Below, piece by piece: positions 8,753 to 21,268 of a DNA stretch of 64,000 nt (positions are counted from its first letter, which is position 1; each line of letters starts with the position of its first letter). Under the pieces are notes generated by a model, which was not told the origin of the DNA, ran no database searches, and was given only the letters and a program-made list of their open reading frames with translations. The DNA lies in assembly GCF_018403765.1 (NCBI RefSeq), contig NZ_BOVQ01000003.1, forward strand, positions 124,001-188,000, written 5' to 3'. Both the position numbers and the translations under genes were made by a program. The DNA is from Lactococcus nasutitermitis. Lineage in GTDB: Bacteria > Bacillota > Bacilli > Lactobacillales > Streptococcaceae.

Positions 8753-10246
8753 TTAGCGAACATCGCCCATTAATTTCAAAATAGGTTTTTTGATTAGGAA
8801 CAAAATAATTCCGACTAAAATACCAACAAATCCTACGATAGCAAAGAAGCTTACTTCTGTTGAAGGTTTAAATACTGGAGCAAGCTGTGCATTGATAACT
8901 TGTGATGTTGAATCTGCCAAGAACCACATTGCCATCATTTGTGATTGAAATGCCATTGGTGCAAGTTTTGTCGAAACAGACAAACCAACTGGAGAGACAA
9001 GAAGTTCACCAGACATTTGTACCGCAAACATTAATACAAGCCAAAGCGCACTGGCACGCCCAGCAGTTCCATTCAACAATCCTGGCAAAGTCATAATAAG
9101 ATAAGAAATTCCTGTAAGAACAAGTCCTAAACCAAATTTCACGATGGTTGAAGGTTGGCGTTCTCCTAATTTATTCCAAAGTCGAACAAAAATAGGTGAC
9201 AAAAGAACAATAAAGAGTGGATTTAATAACTGATACCAAGAGGGGTCAATATGCAAACTCAATCCGAACCATGTTGGATTTAAGTTTGTTCGTGATTCTC
9301 CCCAAACAGCAATAATTGTTGAACTTTGTTCTTCAATCGCCCAGAAAACAATAGCAGATAAGAATAATGGAATATAGGCTGTTAATTTACGACGTTCATC
9401 TGTCTCTACTTTTTTAGAAGTAAACATCATTACAAAGTAGATAATTGGAACAACAATACCAATAATAGATAAAACATTAATAAAATTATTGATGAAATTT
9501 TTAGGACTGGCTTGATGAAGTATGAAAAATCCTACAAATGCAACAATAACAACAATTATCAAACCGATAAGAAAATGTTGTTTTGATTTTTGACTCATTG
9601 GATTAGATGGTTTGCGTCCAATTTCTGGGAAATGGCGAATACGTCCATACCAATAAGCGAAGAGCGCTACAATCATCCCAATCGCTGCTAATGAGAAACC
9701 AAGATGATAATTCACGCCTTGTCCCACAGTCCCTACGATAAGTGGAGCAATCAATGAACCCATATTGATACCAACAACGAAAATATTAAATCCTGTATCG
9801 CGTCGTGGGTCTTCTTTTGAATAAAGATGTCCAACCATATTTGAAATATTTGGTTTGAGCATTCCTGTTCCTAAAATAATCAAAAATAATGCTATGAAAA
9901 GTGATGTCAATCCAAAAGGTGTTGCTAAAGCAATATGCCCTAAAGTAATTAAAATACCGCCAATAAAGATTGTATTTGAAGCGCCAAGTAAACGGTCAGC
10001 AATCCATCCACCAACGATTGTTGAAAGATAAACTAAAGCACCGTATATACTTACAATCGCCATTGCTTGTGCTCTTGGAAGCCCTAAGCCAGCGTTATGA
10101 CCAGTTGTTAAAGCATAGAGATAATAGACCAGAATGGCACGCATTCCATAATAAGAAAATCGTTCCCAAAATTCTGTTTGAAAAAGCGTGAGCAAACCAC
10201 GAGGTTGCCCCAAAAATGTTTTTTCGTTTTTGTTTAAGTTATTCAT
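8753..10246 (-). CDS. dtpT: Di-/tripeptide:proton symporter DtpT (POT family)
   Basis: A membrane transporter importing di- and tripeptides with protons, part of lactococcal nitrogen nutrition. At 497 residues with about 14 helices it has the size of the lactococcal protein. The POT motif ExxER is in [12 protein letters not shown] (about residues 24-35), and [14 protein letters not shown] and [13 protein letters not shown] are further family blocks. The sequence is recognisably close to L. lactis DtpT but clearly diverged. The gene is monocistronic, with its own terminator. Its start codon lies 7 nt after a consensus -10 box and has no Shine-Dalgarno sequence, suggesting a leaderless mRNA. 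Confidence 0.95.
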   Translation of the reverse strand: MNNLNKNEKTFLGQPRGLLTLFQTEFWERFSYYGMRAILVYYLYALTTGHNAGLGLPRAQAMAIVSIYGALVYLSTIVGGWIADRLLGASNTIFIGGILITLGHIALATPFGLTSLFIALFLIILGTGMLKPNISNMVGHLYSKEDPRRDTGFNIFVVGINMGSLIAPLIVGTVGQGVNYHLGFSLAAIGMIVALFAYWYGRIRHFPEIGRKPSNPMSQKSKQHFLIGLIIVVIVAFVGFFILHQASPKNFINNFINVLSIIGIVVPIIYFVMMFTSKKVETDERRKLTAYIPLFLSAIVFWAIEEQSSTIIAVWGESRTNLNPTWFGLSLHIDPSWYQLLNPLFIVLLSPIFVRLWNKLGERQPSTIVKFGLGLVLTGISYLIMTLPGLLNGTAGRASALWLVLMFAVQMSGELLVSPVGLSVSTKLAPMAFQSQMMAMWFLADSTSQVINAQLAPVFKPSTEVSFFAIVGFVGILVGIILFLIKKPILKLMGDVR

Positions 10247-10253
10247 AAGGTAT

Positions 10254-10282
10254 ATTATAAAATTTTATATACAGCTTGTCAA
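10254..10282 (-). promoter_or_regulatory. Consensus promoter of dtpT, leaderless
   Basis: TTGACA (10277-10282), a 17-bp spacer and TATAAT (10254-10259) are perfect matches. The dtpT ATG begins at 10246, so transcription should start at or within about a base of the start codon. Confidence 0.8.
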
Positions 10283-10354
10283 ATTGTTGTTAATTTTTGA
10301 TTTTATATATTTCTATTATGAAAATAATGTAATATTTCAAATCGTCTATTTTTT

Positions 10355-10390
10355 AAGAAAAAAGTATGAATTTTCATTCATACTAAAATA
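10355..10390 (-). terminator. Intrinsic terminator after apu
   Basis: An 8-bp stem AGTATGAA/TTCATACT with a six-base loop is followed on the minus strand by a run of T. It ends the glycogen operon. Confidence 0.75.
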
Positions 10391-10410
10391 TCTTTATATA
10401 GTGATTATGC

Positions 10411-12213
10411 TTATAATTTGAAACTTATATCCACTGAGGATTTCCGTGAAATATCAATGTGATTGAGTTTTTCCTTTAAATCTGCCATAAAATTAAATTC
10501 TTGAAGGAAAGTGATTGTTTCAAAATCAATGCTTATATCTTCTTCACTTGGATTGATGAGATATAAAAAGATTTCATCATCTGTATAACGCAAAATTCCT
10601 AGAACATTTTCTGTGAAAAAAGTTGAAAATTCGCCATGTTTGAGTGTATTTTCTGAAAGACGTTTTGAAGTCCAATCTTTATAGAGTTGATGCTTTGCTT
10701 CCTGAATAGTGTCCCAAGGCATATATTTCCGATTGTTTGGGTCTTTTCCGCCAGTCAATCCTGCTTCATCTCCATAATAAATACAAGGAATACCCGGTAA
10801 AGTGAACATCATACCCACTGCAAGTGCGTTATTTTCTTCTCCTACCATTGTGAGAATACGCTCTGTATCATGAGTTCCGAGATTATTGAGATTATTATAG
10901 AAAATATCTTTGGGATAATTTTCCGAAAGTGTCATGAGGTTATAAGCAGTATCATGAGCGCTTCTATTGCCGTTGAGATAGTTGATAATCATATCACGAA
11001 AAGGATAATTCATCGCACCATGTAGGCTATTTCCTAAGATATAATCTCGACGTTGTCCGTAAGAAATCTTGTTAGACGCATCTTCCCAGACTTCTCCAAT
11101 AAGCACTTTATCTGGATAATCATTGAGATTTTCTCTGATACCGCGAATAAATGTATCTGGCAATTCATCTGCTACATCTAAACGCCAACCATCAATATTG
11201 AATTTATTCCATTTTGTAAGAACGGAATTGTCTTTTGCATAAATAAAATCTCTGAATGATTCATTGTCTTTATCAATCTCTGGAAGGTCTTTAATTCCCC
11301 ACCATGATTTATAATCAAAAGGATAATTTTCAAATTTGAACCAGTCAAAATAAGGACTATCTGGATTTTTTGCCGCACCGACTTCATCTCCATATTTTCC
11401 AGAAATATTGAAATAGCGCGATTCTTTTCCAACGTGGCTGAAAACTCCGTCAAGTATGATGTGCATTTCATTTTCATGAAGCATATCAATCAACTGTTTG
11501 AAATCTTCTTCGCTGCCCAACATACTATCTATTTGTAGATAATCGTTAGTGTCATAACGATGATTACTGGTTGCGCTAAAAATTGGATTGAGATAAATAG
11601 CATTTATTCCCAAATTTTTGAGATAGGGAATCTTGTCGATAATTCCTTGCAAATTACCACCGAAAAAATCCCAACGTGCAATATTTCCATTTTCATCTTT
11701 GACATAAAAAGGTTCGTCTTTTTTGTTGCCATAAATAAATGAATTTGGCTTTGGCGCATTGATTTTCTCGTCAGCATTACCATTGTGAAAACGGTCAGGA
11801 AAAATCTGATAAAACACGGACTCACGATACCAATCTGGTGCTGGGTCTTCACTATCAAAAACGGTCACTTGATAAGGCGTGACATCTTGCTCTGCAACAT
11901 ACAAAACACCTTCTCCACCAAGTCCACTACAACCATAAAAATGCTGAACATTTCCCCAGTCAGATGTTTCTGTAATTTCAAAATAATAAAAATAAAGTCC
12001 GTGTCCGACATCGAATTTTACGGATGCGCTAAACAGTTCATCACTGATTTTTTGCATATCAAATTCATGGCGCTGCCCAAAATCACGACGAATGATAAAT
12101 TTGATAGAAACATCAGGACGGTCTGTTTTGAAATTTACTTTCATTATTTCGCCGACTTTGATTGCCCCAAATGGTTGTTTGAGTTCTTTATTCCAAGAAT
12201 TAAAATAATACAT
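10411..12213 (-). CDS. apu: GH13 neopullulanase/amylopullulanase-type glucanohydrolase
   Basis: An intracellular hydrolase (no signal peptide) acting on alpha-glucans, probably cutting branch or internal linkages of glycogen and dextrins. Residues 1-125 resemble a starch-binding N-domain. The GH13 barrel follows with region I DGVFSHVG, region II GWRLDVADE (nucleophile Asp), region III GEVWED (acid/base Glu) and region IV GTHDTER. At 600 residues it matches the lactococcal apu product, which likewise sits at the end of the glg cluster. Whether it favours alpha-1,6 or alpha-1,4 bonds cannot be told from the sequence. Confidence 0.88.
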   Translation of the reverse strand: MYYFNSWNKELKQPFGAIKVGEIMKVNFKTDRPDVSIKFIIRRDFGQRHEFDMQKISDELFSASVKFDVGHGLYFYYFEITETSDWGNVQHFYGCSGLGGEGVLYVAEQDVTPYQVTVFDSEDPAPDWYRESVFYQIFPDRFHNGNADEKINAPKPNSFIYGNKKDEPFYVKDENGNIARWDFFGGNLQGIIDKIPYLKNLGINAIYLNPIFSATSNHRYDTNDYLQIDSMLGSEEDFKQLIDMLHENEMHIILDGVFSHVGKESRYFNISGKYGDEVGAAKNPDSPYFDWFKFENYPFDYKSWWGIKDLPEIDKDNESFRDFIYAKDNSVLTKWNKFNIDGWRLDVADELPDTFIRGIRENLNDYPDKVLIGEVWEDASNKISYGQRRDYILGNSLHGAMNYPFRDMIINYLNGNRSAHDTAYNLMTLSENYPKDIFYNNLNNLGTHDTERILTMVGEENNALAVGMMFTLPGIPCIYYGDEAGLTGGKDPNNRKYMPWDTIQEAKHQLYKDWTSKRLSENTLKHGEFSTFFTENVLGILRYTDDEIFLYLINPSEEDISIDFETITFLQEFNFMADLKEKLNHIDISRKSSVDISFKL

Positions 12214-12308
12214 TTACCATCTCATTTCATTTTTCTCTCTATTTGTGAGAATTGATTTATCATGAACAGTACAATTTCTTCTGTTCATGACAAAACTGCT
12301 CGCACAAA

Positions 12309-12335
12309 TTTTTTGACAAGTCTGTCAAAAATATT
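12309..12335. repeat. Dispersed palindrome copy (variant centre)
   Basis: TTTTTTGACA-AGT-CTGTCAAAAA variant in the glgP-apu gap. Confidence 0.7.
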
Positions 12336-12349
12336 TTGAGCTTATTTCT

Positions 12350-12369
12350 TTTTGACAGAACTGTCAAAA
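12350..12369. repeat. Dispersed palindrome copy
   Basis: TTTTGACAG-AA-CTGTCAAAA, perfect 9-base arms; second copy in the glgP-apu gap. Confidence 0.8.
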
Positions 12370-12418
12370 GTTCAAAAAGAGAAAGTAATTGCTTACTATT
12401 CCCCTTTTTTTGATTGGT

Positions 12419-14818
<2,400 letters not shown>

Positions 14819-14916
14819 GAAATACCTCGTTTTTTTATTTGACTTGTTACTCACTTTTTGTTTAATTTTCTTTTAGAAAATGGAATAAAAAACAATAGAG
14901 AGAGTATTTTATATAT

Positions 14917-15052
14917 CTCGTTTAATACGAGCATCATTTTGTTAGTAAGTAGGAAACACTAAATACCTACTTTCTTACAATGTCTGCAAATTTTCATTTG
15001 CACATGATGATTTTAACATATTTTTATTATTTACGCAATCGCTTGCGTAAAT
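14917..15052 (-). promoter_or_regulatory. Four successive stem-loops between glgA and glgP
   Basis: The hairpins are 15029-15052 (10-bp stem with a GCGA loop on the transcribed strand), 14985-15002 (TGCAAA/TTTGCA), 14947-14972 (AAGTAGG/CCTACTT) and 14917-14931 (CTCGT/ACGAG). None has a T-run typical of termination. They may stabilise or process the glg mRNA and uncouple glgP expression from glgA. Confidence 0.55.
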
Positions 15053-15066
15053 TTTCTATTTGGTTT

Positions 15067-16503
15067 TCAAAGAGAGACATATAAATCAACATATTGCTGT
15101 GCTTTAGATTGCCATGAAAAATCTTCTGTCATTGCTTCCTTGCGCAATTTTTCAAAAGTTTCACTATCATTTTCATAGAGTTCAACCGCACGAATGACTG
15201 TATCTCGTAACACTTCGCCTGTAAAATCAACAAATCCAAAACCAGTTCCCGTTTTTGTATTTGGGTTAAATGGTTTAACAGTATCTTTCAATCCACCAAT
15301 TTCATGAACGATTGGCAATGTCCCATAGCGCATTGCAATCATTTGCGACAGTCCGCAAGGTTCAAAGGCTGATGGCATGAGGAAAAAATCACTTGCTGCA
15401 TAAATTTCCTGCGCCAGTTGCAAATCAAAAGTGATGTGAGCGACGAGTTTATCTGGATATTTTCCTGCAAAATACTTGAAGCCATTTTCAATATCTGTGT
15501 AGCCTGTTCCCAGAAGAACAACTTGTACATCTTGCTGCAAAATCGCATCAAGTTGCGAAAGAGCGATATCAAAACCTTTTTGCGTAGTTAAACGTGACAC
15601 CATACCAATCAATGGGACATCTGAACGCTGAACAAGTCCCATTCTTTTTTGTAAATTTGCCTTATCTTTGGCTTTACCTGTCAAGTCATCTGCTGTAAAA
15701 TGATGAGCAATCTGTGAATCAGTTTCTGGGTCGTAAACATCATAGTCAATCCCATTTAAAATCCCAGAAACTTTTCCAGCGACATAACGCAACACATCAT
15801 CTAATCCGCAGCCAAATGCTTCTGTTTGAATTTCTTGTGCATAGCTTGGTGAGACTGTGTTGACACGGTCAGCGTATAGAATACCTGTTTTTAACATATT
15901 GAGCATTCCATTATGCCGGACAACACCTTCAAAATAACGTTCCATTCCCATACCGAATAACTCTGTTAGAGCTGTTCCTTGCATCACACCTTGAAATTCA
16001 ATATTGTGAATGGTAAGTACTGTTTTAATTTTTTGATAAGCATTTATCCATTGAAACTTTTCTTTTAAAAGAAAAGGAATCATCGCTGTATGAAAATCGT
16101 TGACGTGCAGGACATCTGGAATGAAGTCTAACTTTTCCAATATCTGACAAATTGCAAGGTCAAAGAATGCCCAACGCTCGCCATCGTCCTCATAACCATA
16201 AAATTCACCACGTCCAAAATAATGTTCATTATCTAGGAAATAATATTTGACACCATCTTTTATCAAACTCTTGACACCAACATATTCACGACGCCAGCCT
16301 ACGTCAACAAAGTCCCAGAATTCATCTTTTAAAAGTATGCGATGTTCTTCTTTAATCAATCTTGAAAAATATGGCAAAACAACTGCTATTTCCTCTACAT
16401 CAGATTTTTTTGCCAGCTCTTTTGGGAGAGCACCTGCAACATCGCCAAGTCCACCAGTTTTAAAAAAAGGTGCACATTCACTTGAAGCAAACAAAACTTT
16501 CAT
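15067..16503 (-). CDS. glgA: Glycogen synthase (ADP-glucose type)
   Basis: Elongates alpha-1,4-glucan from ADP-glucose; GT5 family, 478 residues, normal length. The N-terminal KTGGLGDVAGALPKELAKK holds the Lys-x-Gly-Gly substrate site. Further blocks are LHVNDFHTAMIP and the C-terminal PSAFEPCGLSQMIAMRYG with the conserved Glu. The start ATG follows CGGAGG. It lies 198 nt after glgD, a gap holding a weak hairpin and two palindrome copies, so it may be partly uncoupled from glgCD. Confidence 0.95.
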   Translation of the reverse strand: MKVLFASSECAPFFKTGGLGDVAGALPKELAKKSDVEEIAVVLPYFSRLIKEEHRILLKDEFWDFVDVGWRREYVGVKSLIKDGVKYYFLDNEHYFGRGEFYGYEDDGERWAFFDLAICQILEKLDFIPDVLHVNDFHTAMIPFLLKEKFQWINAYQKIKTVLTIHNIEFQGVMQGTALTELFGMGMERYFEGVVRHNGMLNMLKTGILYADRVNTVSPSYAQEIQTEAFGCGLDDVLRYVAGKVSGILNGIDYDVYDPETDSQIAHHFTADDLTGKAKDKANLQKRMGLVQRSDVPLIGMVSRLTTQKGFDIALSQLDAILQQDVQVVLLGTGYTDIENGFKYFAGKYPDKLVAHITFDLQLAQEIYAASDFFLMPSAFEPCGLSQMIAMRYGTLPIVHEIGGLKDTVKPFNPNTKTGTGFGFVDFTGEVLRDTVIRAVELYENDSETFEKLRKEAMTEDFSWQSKAQQYVDLYVSL

Positions 16504-16593
16504 TCTCTAACCTCCGTGTTTTCTGTAAAAATTTTATTTCTTAGAAAACTCTTTAAACTTCTCTTTTTCTATTTTACACTATTATCACAAAAT

Positions 16594-16613
16594 ATGACAG
16601 TTCTGTCAAAAAT
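16594..16613. repeat. Dispersed palindrome copy
   Basis: ATGACAG-TT-CTGTCAAAAAT with an incomplete left arm, between glgD and glgA. A more degenerate copy (TTTTGACA...TATCAAAA) follows at 16623-16643. Confidence 0.65.
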
Positions 16614-16659
16614 ATTCCTATACTTTTGACAAAGCTATCAAAATTTCATTCTTTTTTAC

Positions 16660-16690
16660 ATAAAATGGCGCAGAATAATCTACGCCACTT
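16660..16690 (-). terminator. Weak hairpin after glgD
   Basis: TGGCG and CGCCA form a 5-bp stem around a 13-base loop, followed by TTTTATGT on the minus strand, just after the glgD stop. Termination would be partial at best. Confidence 0.4.
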
Positions 16691-16701
16691 ATAATCAGTG
16701 A

Positions 16702-17847
16702 CTATCGTTGTATTACATCTTCTGTCACAATTGTTCCTTTTGGAATCACAACTGGCTTCTCTGCTGTTCCAATGACAGATACTCCATTTTCAATCACGAC
16801 GTGTTTATCAATAATCGCGTATTTAATGTTTGAATTTTCTTTCACTTCTGAATCTGTAAAGAGCAAAGAATTTTCAATGACTGCTCCTTTTTCAACCGTA
16901 GAAGCACGAGAAATCAGTGAATTTTTGACTGTTCCTTCAACAACACAACCAGAGCCTAATTGGCTGTTGACAACATTACTTTCTTCAGAGAAAAATGTTG
17001 GCACTTCATTTTTAATCTTTGTTAAAACAGGTTGACTGCTATATAAAAGTGAAGTGAAATTTGCTGTGTCAAGCATCATCATATTAGCATCATAAAAGTT
17101 TTTGATACTTATTATATTACTCATATAGCCTGTATATTCATAACCATTGACATCAAACTCATTCATGTGAGCGCGCAACAAATGGGCAATCGAATTGATT
17201 TGATTGATTTCTTGCATACGATGAAGAAAGTCAATCAGCCAGTCCGTGTTCACAATAAAGATATTGATATTCAGTGCTTCTTTTTCTGCCAAATCTTCTA
17301 TCTGATTTTTATAGCTATCGTGCATTTTTCCATCTTCATCAAAGCGGATAATTGTATCATAATCATCTGCTAAGTCAGGAGATACTTTTTTATACACAGC
17401 TGTTACTTCTTTACCTGATGCTTTATGAATTTTTAGAACTGCATTTAAGTCAACATTACAAATGAATTTACTACCAATCAACACTGTATATGGAGAATTT
17501 GCTTTACGGAGAAAATTGATTTGTTGATTGAAATAAGCCAGACCTTTTTCACGTAAACGTTCAAAATCTTGGTAAATATAGATGAAGAAACGATTATTGA
17601 TACCATCTAAGCCCCATTCACTTCCAGCTCCCAAATGGTCAAATACAGATTGCGTTTCTCCCTCATTAAAAGTCATAAAAACGCTATTGACATGAGCATT
17701 TGACAAACATGAAAGCGGAAAATCAATCAAACGGTACTTGCAATCAAAAGGCAAAGTCGCAACTGGACGTTCATCTGTTAAAGGAGACATATTTGGATTT
17801 TTAGTGACGCTTGACAAAATCGCACACATTTTATTATTATTGTTCAT
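16702..17847 (-). CDS. glgD: Glucose-1-phosphate adenylyltransferase-like subunit GlgD
   Basis: The partner of GlgC in low-GC Gram-positives, considered regulatory. The 381 residues have a nucleotidyltransferase-like N-domain ([16 protein letters not shown]) but lack the glycine-rich GGxGTRL loop seen in GlgC, so it is probably not catalytic by itself. A left-handed beta-helix forms the C-terminus (hexapeptide-like repeats from about 280 on). Its start overlaps the glgC stop by 11 nt, giving coupling and fitting a 1:1 heteromer. Confidence 0.93.
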   Translation of the reverse strand: MNNNNKMCAILSSVTKNPNMSPLTDERPVATLPFDCKYRLIDFPLSCLSNAHVNSVFMTFNEGETQSVFDHLGAGSEWGLDGINNRFFIYIYQDFERLREKGLAYFNQQINFLRKANSPYTVLIGSKFICNVDLNAVLKIHKASGKEVTAVYKKVSPDLADDYDTIIRFDEDGKMHDSYKNQIEDLAEKEALNINIFIVNTDWLIDFLHRMQEINQINSIAHLLRAHMNEFDVNGYEYTGYMSNIISIKNFYDANMMMLDTANFTSLLYSSQPVLTKIKNEVPTFFSEESNVVNSQLGSGCVVEGTVKNSLISRASTVEKGAVIENSLLFTDSEVKENSNIKYAIIDKHVVIENGVSVIGTAEKPVVIPKGTIVTEDVIQR

Positions 17848-18979
17848 TTTTATGTTCCCCTTTCACTTCTCCATGTCCGATGACAGCTACTTCACCATCG
17901 CCAATGATTTCAACGTTATCTCCGATTTTTGCATTTTCACCGATAATTGCATTTTTAATCGTAACATTTTCGCCGATATAGCTACCACTCATAATAAAGC
18001 TATCTTCAATCGTTGTGCCACCTTGTACATGAACATTTTGCGAGAGAATGGAGTGTTTCACTTTGCCATTAACATAACAACCATCGCCAATCAAAGAGTC
18101 TTTGACTTCTGCTTGTTCTGTAACAAACTGAGGTGCTGAGATATCATTACGACTGTAAATCCGCCAATTTTTATCCTTGATATCAAGTTCCATATTTAAA
18201 TCAAGAAATTCCATTGTTGATTGGTGCAAACTATCAATCGTACCAACGTCTTTCCAATAACCTTTGAAACGATAGGCAAAAACATTTTCTCCAGATTCAA
18301 TATAGGCTGGAATAACGTCACCACCGAAATCTTCCATTGGATTTCCTTTGGCATAACCATTGACAAGGACTTCACGCAGACGTTTCCAGTTAAAGATATA
18401 AATTCCCATTGAGGCAAGATTTGATTTTGGTTCTTTGGGTTTTTCTTCAAACTCGATAATTCGGTCACTTTCGTCCGTATTCATGATACCAAAACGGCTG
18501 GCTTCTTCGATAGGAACTTCCATTACAGAGACGGTCAAGCTTGCATCGTGTTCCTTATGGCTTTCCAACATAGCTTCATAGTCCATCTTGTAAATATGGT
18601 CGCCTGATAAAATCAGGACGTATTCTGGGTCTTGCTGGTCGATATAAGCGATATTTTGGTAAACAGCGTGTGATGTCCCTTCAAACCATTTTGAGCCATC
18701 TTGTGAAGAATATGGCTGCAAAATCGTCACTCCTGAATTGACTCCATTTAAACCCCAAGGTGCGCCATTTCCGATGTGTGCATTAAGAACAAGTGGTTGA
18801 TATTGAGTAATCACACCTACATTTTTTACATTGGAATTTACACAATTTGAAAGTGCAAAATCAATGATACGATAACGTCCGCCAAAAGGTACTGCTGGTT
18901 TTGCGATATCTTTTGTCAACTTGCCAAGACGTGTTCCCTGACCGCCTGCAAGAATAAGACCAAGCATTTCGATGCCCAT
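17837..18979 (-). CDS. glgC: Glucose-1-phosphate adenylyltransferase, catalytic subunit
   Basis: Makes ADP-glucose from ATP and glucose-1-phosphate, the committed step of glycogen synthesis. The N-terminal [17 protein letters not shown] is the nucleotide-binding loop; [15 protein letters not shown] and [16 protein letters not shown] follow, and a beta-helix closes the C-terminus. The frame is open for eight codons further upstream, but AAAGGAGG at 18985-18993 fixes the start at MGIEML (380 residues). It is the second gene of the operon, 117 nt after malQ. Confidence 0.95.
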   Translation of the reverse strand: MGIEMLGLILAGGQGTRLGKLTKDIAKPAVPFGGRYRIIDFALSNCVNSNVKNVGVITQYQPLVLNAHIGNGAPWGLNGVNSGVTILQPYSSQDGSKWFEGTSHAVYQNIAYIDQQDPEYVLILSGDHIYKMDYEAMLESHKEHDASLTVSVMEVPIEEASRFGIMNTDESDRIIEFEEKPKEPKSNLASMGIYIFNWKRLREVLVNGYAKGNPMEDFGGDVIPAYIESGENVFAYRFKGYWKDVGTIDSLHQSTMEFLDLNMELDIKDKNWRIYSRNDISAPQFVTEQAEVKDSLIGDGCYVNGKVKHSILSQNVHVQGGTTIEDSFIMSGSYIGENVTIKNAIIGENAKIGDNVEIIGDGEVAVIGHGEVKGEHKNEQ

Positions 18980-19096
18980 AATAAATCCTCCTTTATTTCT
19001 CATTTTTTAATGTTTTTTTAATAATGTAAGTTAATTTTATAATATTTTTCTTAAAAAACTAAATGATATGCGAAACTCGTTCGTAGAGAAAAAATC

Positions 19097-21106
19097 TTAA
19101 ACGCTTCTCTTAGAATCTTGGACGAATTGGGATAAGAAATTTGTAAATCCTGTATTATTATTTAAATCTTCAAGGTTGAGATGAAGACGATAGCGCCAGT
19201 AATGGAAAGCTTCTGCTGGGATATTGATTTGCTCCTGATGAGGATCTGCGAAACGTAAATCTGGACTCATTCCAAGCCAATCTTGAATTGGTAGAGCAAC
19301 AATCATTGCATCTGAGTTGAGATGCCGTTTGATAATTTCCTGAACAATTTCAGGTGTTGCTTCCCAAGGAGCTTCACCATACCAGCCCATGATTTCATTG
19401 TAATATCGTTGTGTGACTGCACGGTCTTCTTGCCACCAGGCGCGAATATTGCTCGTATCATGGCTTGATGTTGTCACCACGCTCAAATATGGTGCATACT
19501 GCAGGCCATTGACAAAGCTATCATCACTTGGCATTCTCTCGATAATGAGACGCAAAATCTCTAGGCGATACATAACATCAGGAACATTATTTGGCACCAT
19601 TCCCAAATCTTCGCCACAAGCGAGCATATTGGTTGCGTGTTTAATCGCTGGTAATTTCTCATAAGCACGTTCTTTCCAGAAATCATAATTGCGTCCGTAG
19701 AAATAATCGTTATAGAGTCGTTCAATCCGCTCTTTGTATTCATTACCAAATTCACGGAAAGAAGTGTTCGTCATCAAAGTAATCCGTGGATGATAGAGAT
19801 ATTCATTTTTACGGTCTTTGACAAAAATAACATTTTCATGTAGTGTGTAAAGTCCGTCACGCATCCAATCTTCTAATCCTGCAGCTTCTACTTTTCTTTG
19901 AGTATCAAAGTCTGGCTTGAACTGGTAATTGCCACCACCGACATAGTCAAGGAAACGTTGGATAATATAATCACGATTGTCACGTCCAAGTACTTCATCA
20001 ATGACCCAATCTTTAATGAATGGCTTTGTGAAACGTTCTGGACTCCATTGACGGAATGGTATGCCATAATTATTTTCGATTTCTTCTGCGGACATCGCAA
20101 TCGCTGGTGAAAATTGTCCGAGAAGTCCGCGCACACTGCCTGCTGGCATTTCCCAGATACGGAAAAAGCCTAGAATGTGGTCCAATCTATATGCATCAAA
20201 ATACTCTGACATAGCGGTCATACGGTGTTTCCACCAAGCATAATCATCTTTTGCCATTTCTTCCCAGTTATAAGTTGGGAAGCCCCAGTTTTGTCCATTG
20301 ACAGCAAAAACATCTGGTGGCGCACCTGCCTGCATATCAAGGTTAAATAAATCTGGATTGACCCAAGCATCTACTGAATCATGCGCAATACCAATCGCAA
20401 TATCACCTTTTATCGCGACACCTAAACTGTGGCAATAATCGACAGCTTCTTTGAGTTGTGTGTGCAAAAGATATTGTACAAAAATGTGTAAATCAAGAAT
20501 ATCAGCGACTTTCTTATCTTGACTGAGTTTTTCAAAAATATCTTCTGTGTAATTTGCATAAGTTCCCCAGCTTGAAAACTCTGCACTTTTATTTTTGTCG
20601 CGCAAATAGCTAAAGCAAGCATATGGAAGCAGCCAATCTTTTCTTTTATTGTAAAAGTTTTGATAGTCTGCTGTTGCTTTGAGCTTTGTAGCTTGCTTGT
20701 CATAAATGAGCTTCGCATATTTCCATTTGAAGGCAAGTACTCGCTCATAATCTATCTGCTGTAACGCATTGAGCTGTTCTTCTTCTTCCAAAAGTGCGGT
20801 TTGTTGAAGCTTTGTATAATCATCAAGAAAAGCATGAATATCTAAATAAATCGGATGCAAAGCAAAAACTGAAATGGCTCTATAAGGATACGAATCTCGC
20901 CAGTCCATAAAAGTTATTGTGTCGTTGATTGGCAGGAGCTGCAAAACGTCCATGTCGCTTTTATGCGCAAAATCAGCTAAAAGTTTCAAATCTGAAAATT
21001 GACCTATTCCGCTTGAATTCTTGCTTCTTAGGGCAAAGATGGGGACAGCTATTCCTGTGTGATGGGGATGTGGACCATAAGGTTGAATTGTGAAATCCTC
21101 CTCCAT
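19097..21106 (-). CDS. malQ: 4-alpha-glucanotransferase (GH77), long form
   Basis: Transfers glucan segments between maltodextrins (amylomaltase). The catalytic Asp is in FDAYRLDHILGFFRIWEMP, the acid/base Glu in CGEDLGMVP and the third carboxylate in SSHDTSN. At 669 residues it is longer than the roughly 500-residue streptococcal MalQ; extra sequence lies in the first third and between the catalytic motifs. The start ATG follows AGGAGG. It is the first gene of this glycogen cluster, in the position where lactococci often carry glgB, which is absent here. Confidence 0.93.
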   Translation of the reverse strand: MEEDFTIQPYGPHPHHTGIAVPIFALRSKNSSGIGQFSDLKLLADFAHKSDMDVLQLLPINDTITFMDWRDSYPYRAISVFALHPIYLDIHAFLDDYTKLQQTALLEEEEQLNALQQIDYERVLAFKWKYAKLIYDKQATKLKATADYQNFYNKRKDWLLPYACFSYLRDKNKSAEFSSWGTYANYTEDIFEKLSQDKKVADILDLHIFVQYLLHTQLKEAVDYCHSLGVAIKGDIAIGIAHDSVDAWVNPDLFNLDMQAGAPPDVFAVNGQNWGFPTYNWEEMAKDDYAWWKHRMTAMSEYFDAYRLDHILGFFRIWEMPAGSVRGLLGQFSPAIAMSAEEIENNYGIPFRQWSPERFTKPFIKDWVIDEVLGRDNRDYIIQRFLDYVGGGNYQFKPDFDTQRKVEAAGLEDWMRDGLYTLHENVIFVKDRKNEYLYHPRITLMTNTSFREFGNEYKERIERLYNDYFYGRNYDFWKERAYEKLPAIKHATNMLACGEDLGMVPNNVPDVMYRLEILRLIIERMPSDDSFVNGLQYAPYLSVVTTSSHDTSNIRAWWQEDRAVTQRYYNEIMGWYGEAPWEATPEIVQEIIKRHLNSDAMIVALPIQDWLGMSPDLRFADPHQEQINIPAEAFHYWRYRLHLNLEDLNNNTGFTNFLSQFVQDSKRSV

Positions 21107-21137
21107 TTTTTCCTCCTGTGGTTTTCTTATTTTTCCA

Positions 21138-21175
21138 AGAAAACGTTTTCTACATTTTTAATTATAACGCTTTCA
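21138..21175 (-). promoter_or_regulatory. Promoter of the malQ-glg operon with two cre-like sites
   Basis: AGAAAACGTTTTCT (21138-21151) is a perfect cre-like palindrome. TGAAAGCGTTATAA (minus strand, 21162-21175) is a second site with one mismatch and overlaps the -10 box TATAAT (21161-21166). CcpA bound at either site would repress, so glycogen metabolism is probably under catabolite control. Confidence 0.7.
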
Positions 21176-21236
21176 TAGAAAAAATACCACTATTTATTAT
21201 GAATTACAAAAAATTTTTTTCTTATACAGAAAATAA

Positions 21237-21266
21237 AAAAAGAACTTCTTTAAGAAGTTCTTTTTT
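21237..21266. terminator. Strong terminator after nusB
   Basis: AAAAAAGAACTTC and GAAGTTCTTTTTT pair around a short loop; the hairpin carries T-runs on both strands and ends the efp-asp23-nusB transcript. Confidence 0.85.
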
Positions 21267-21268
21267 GC

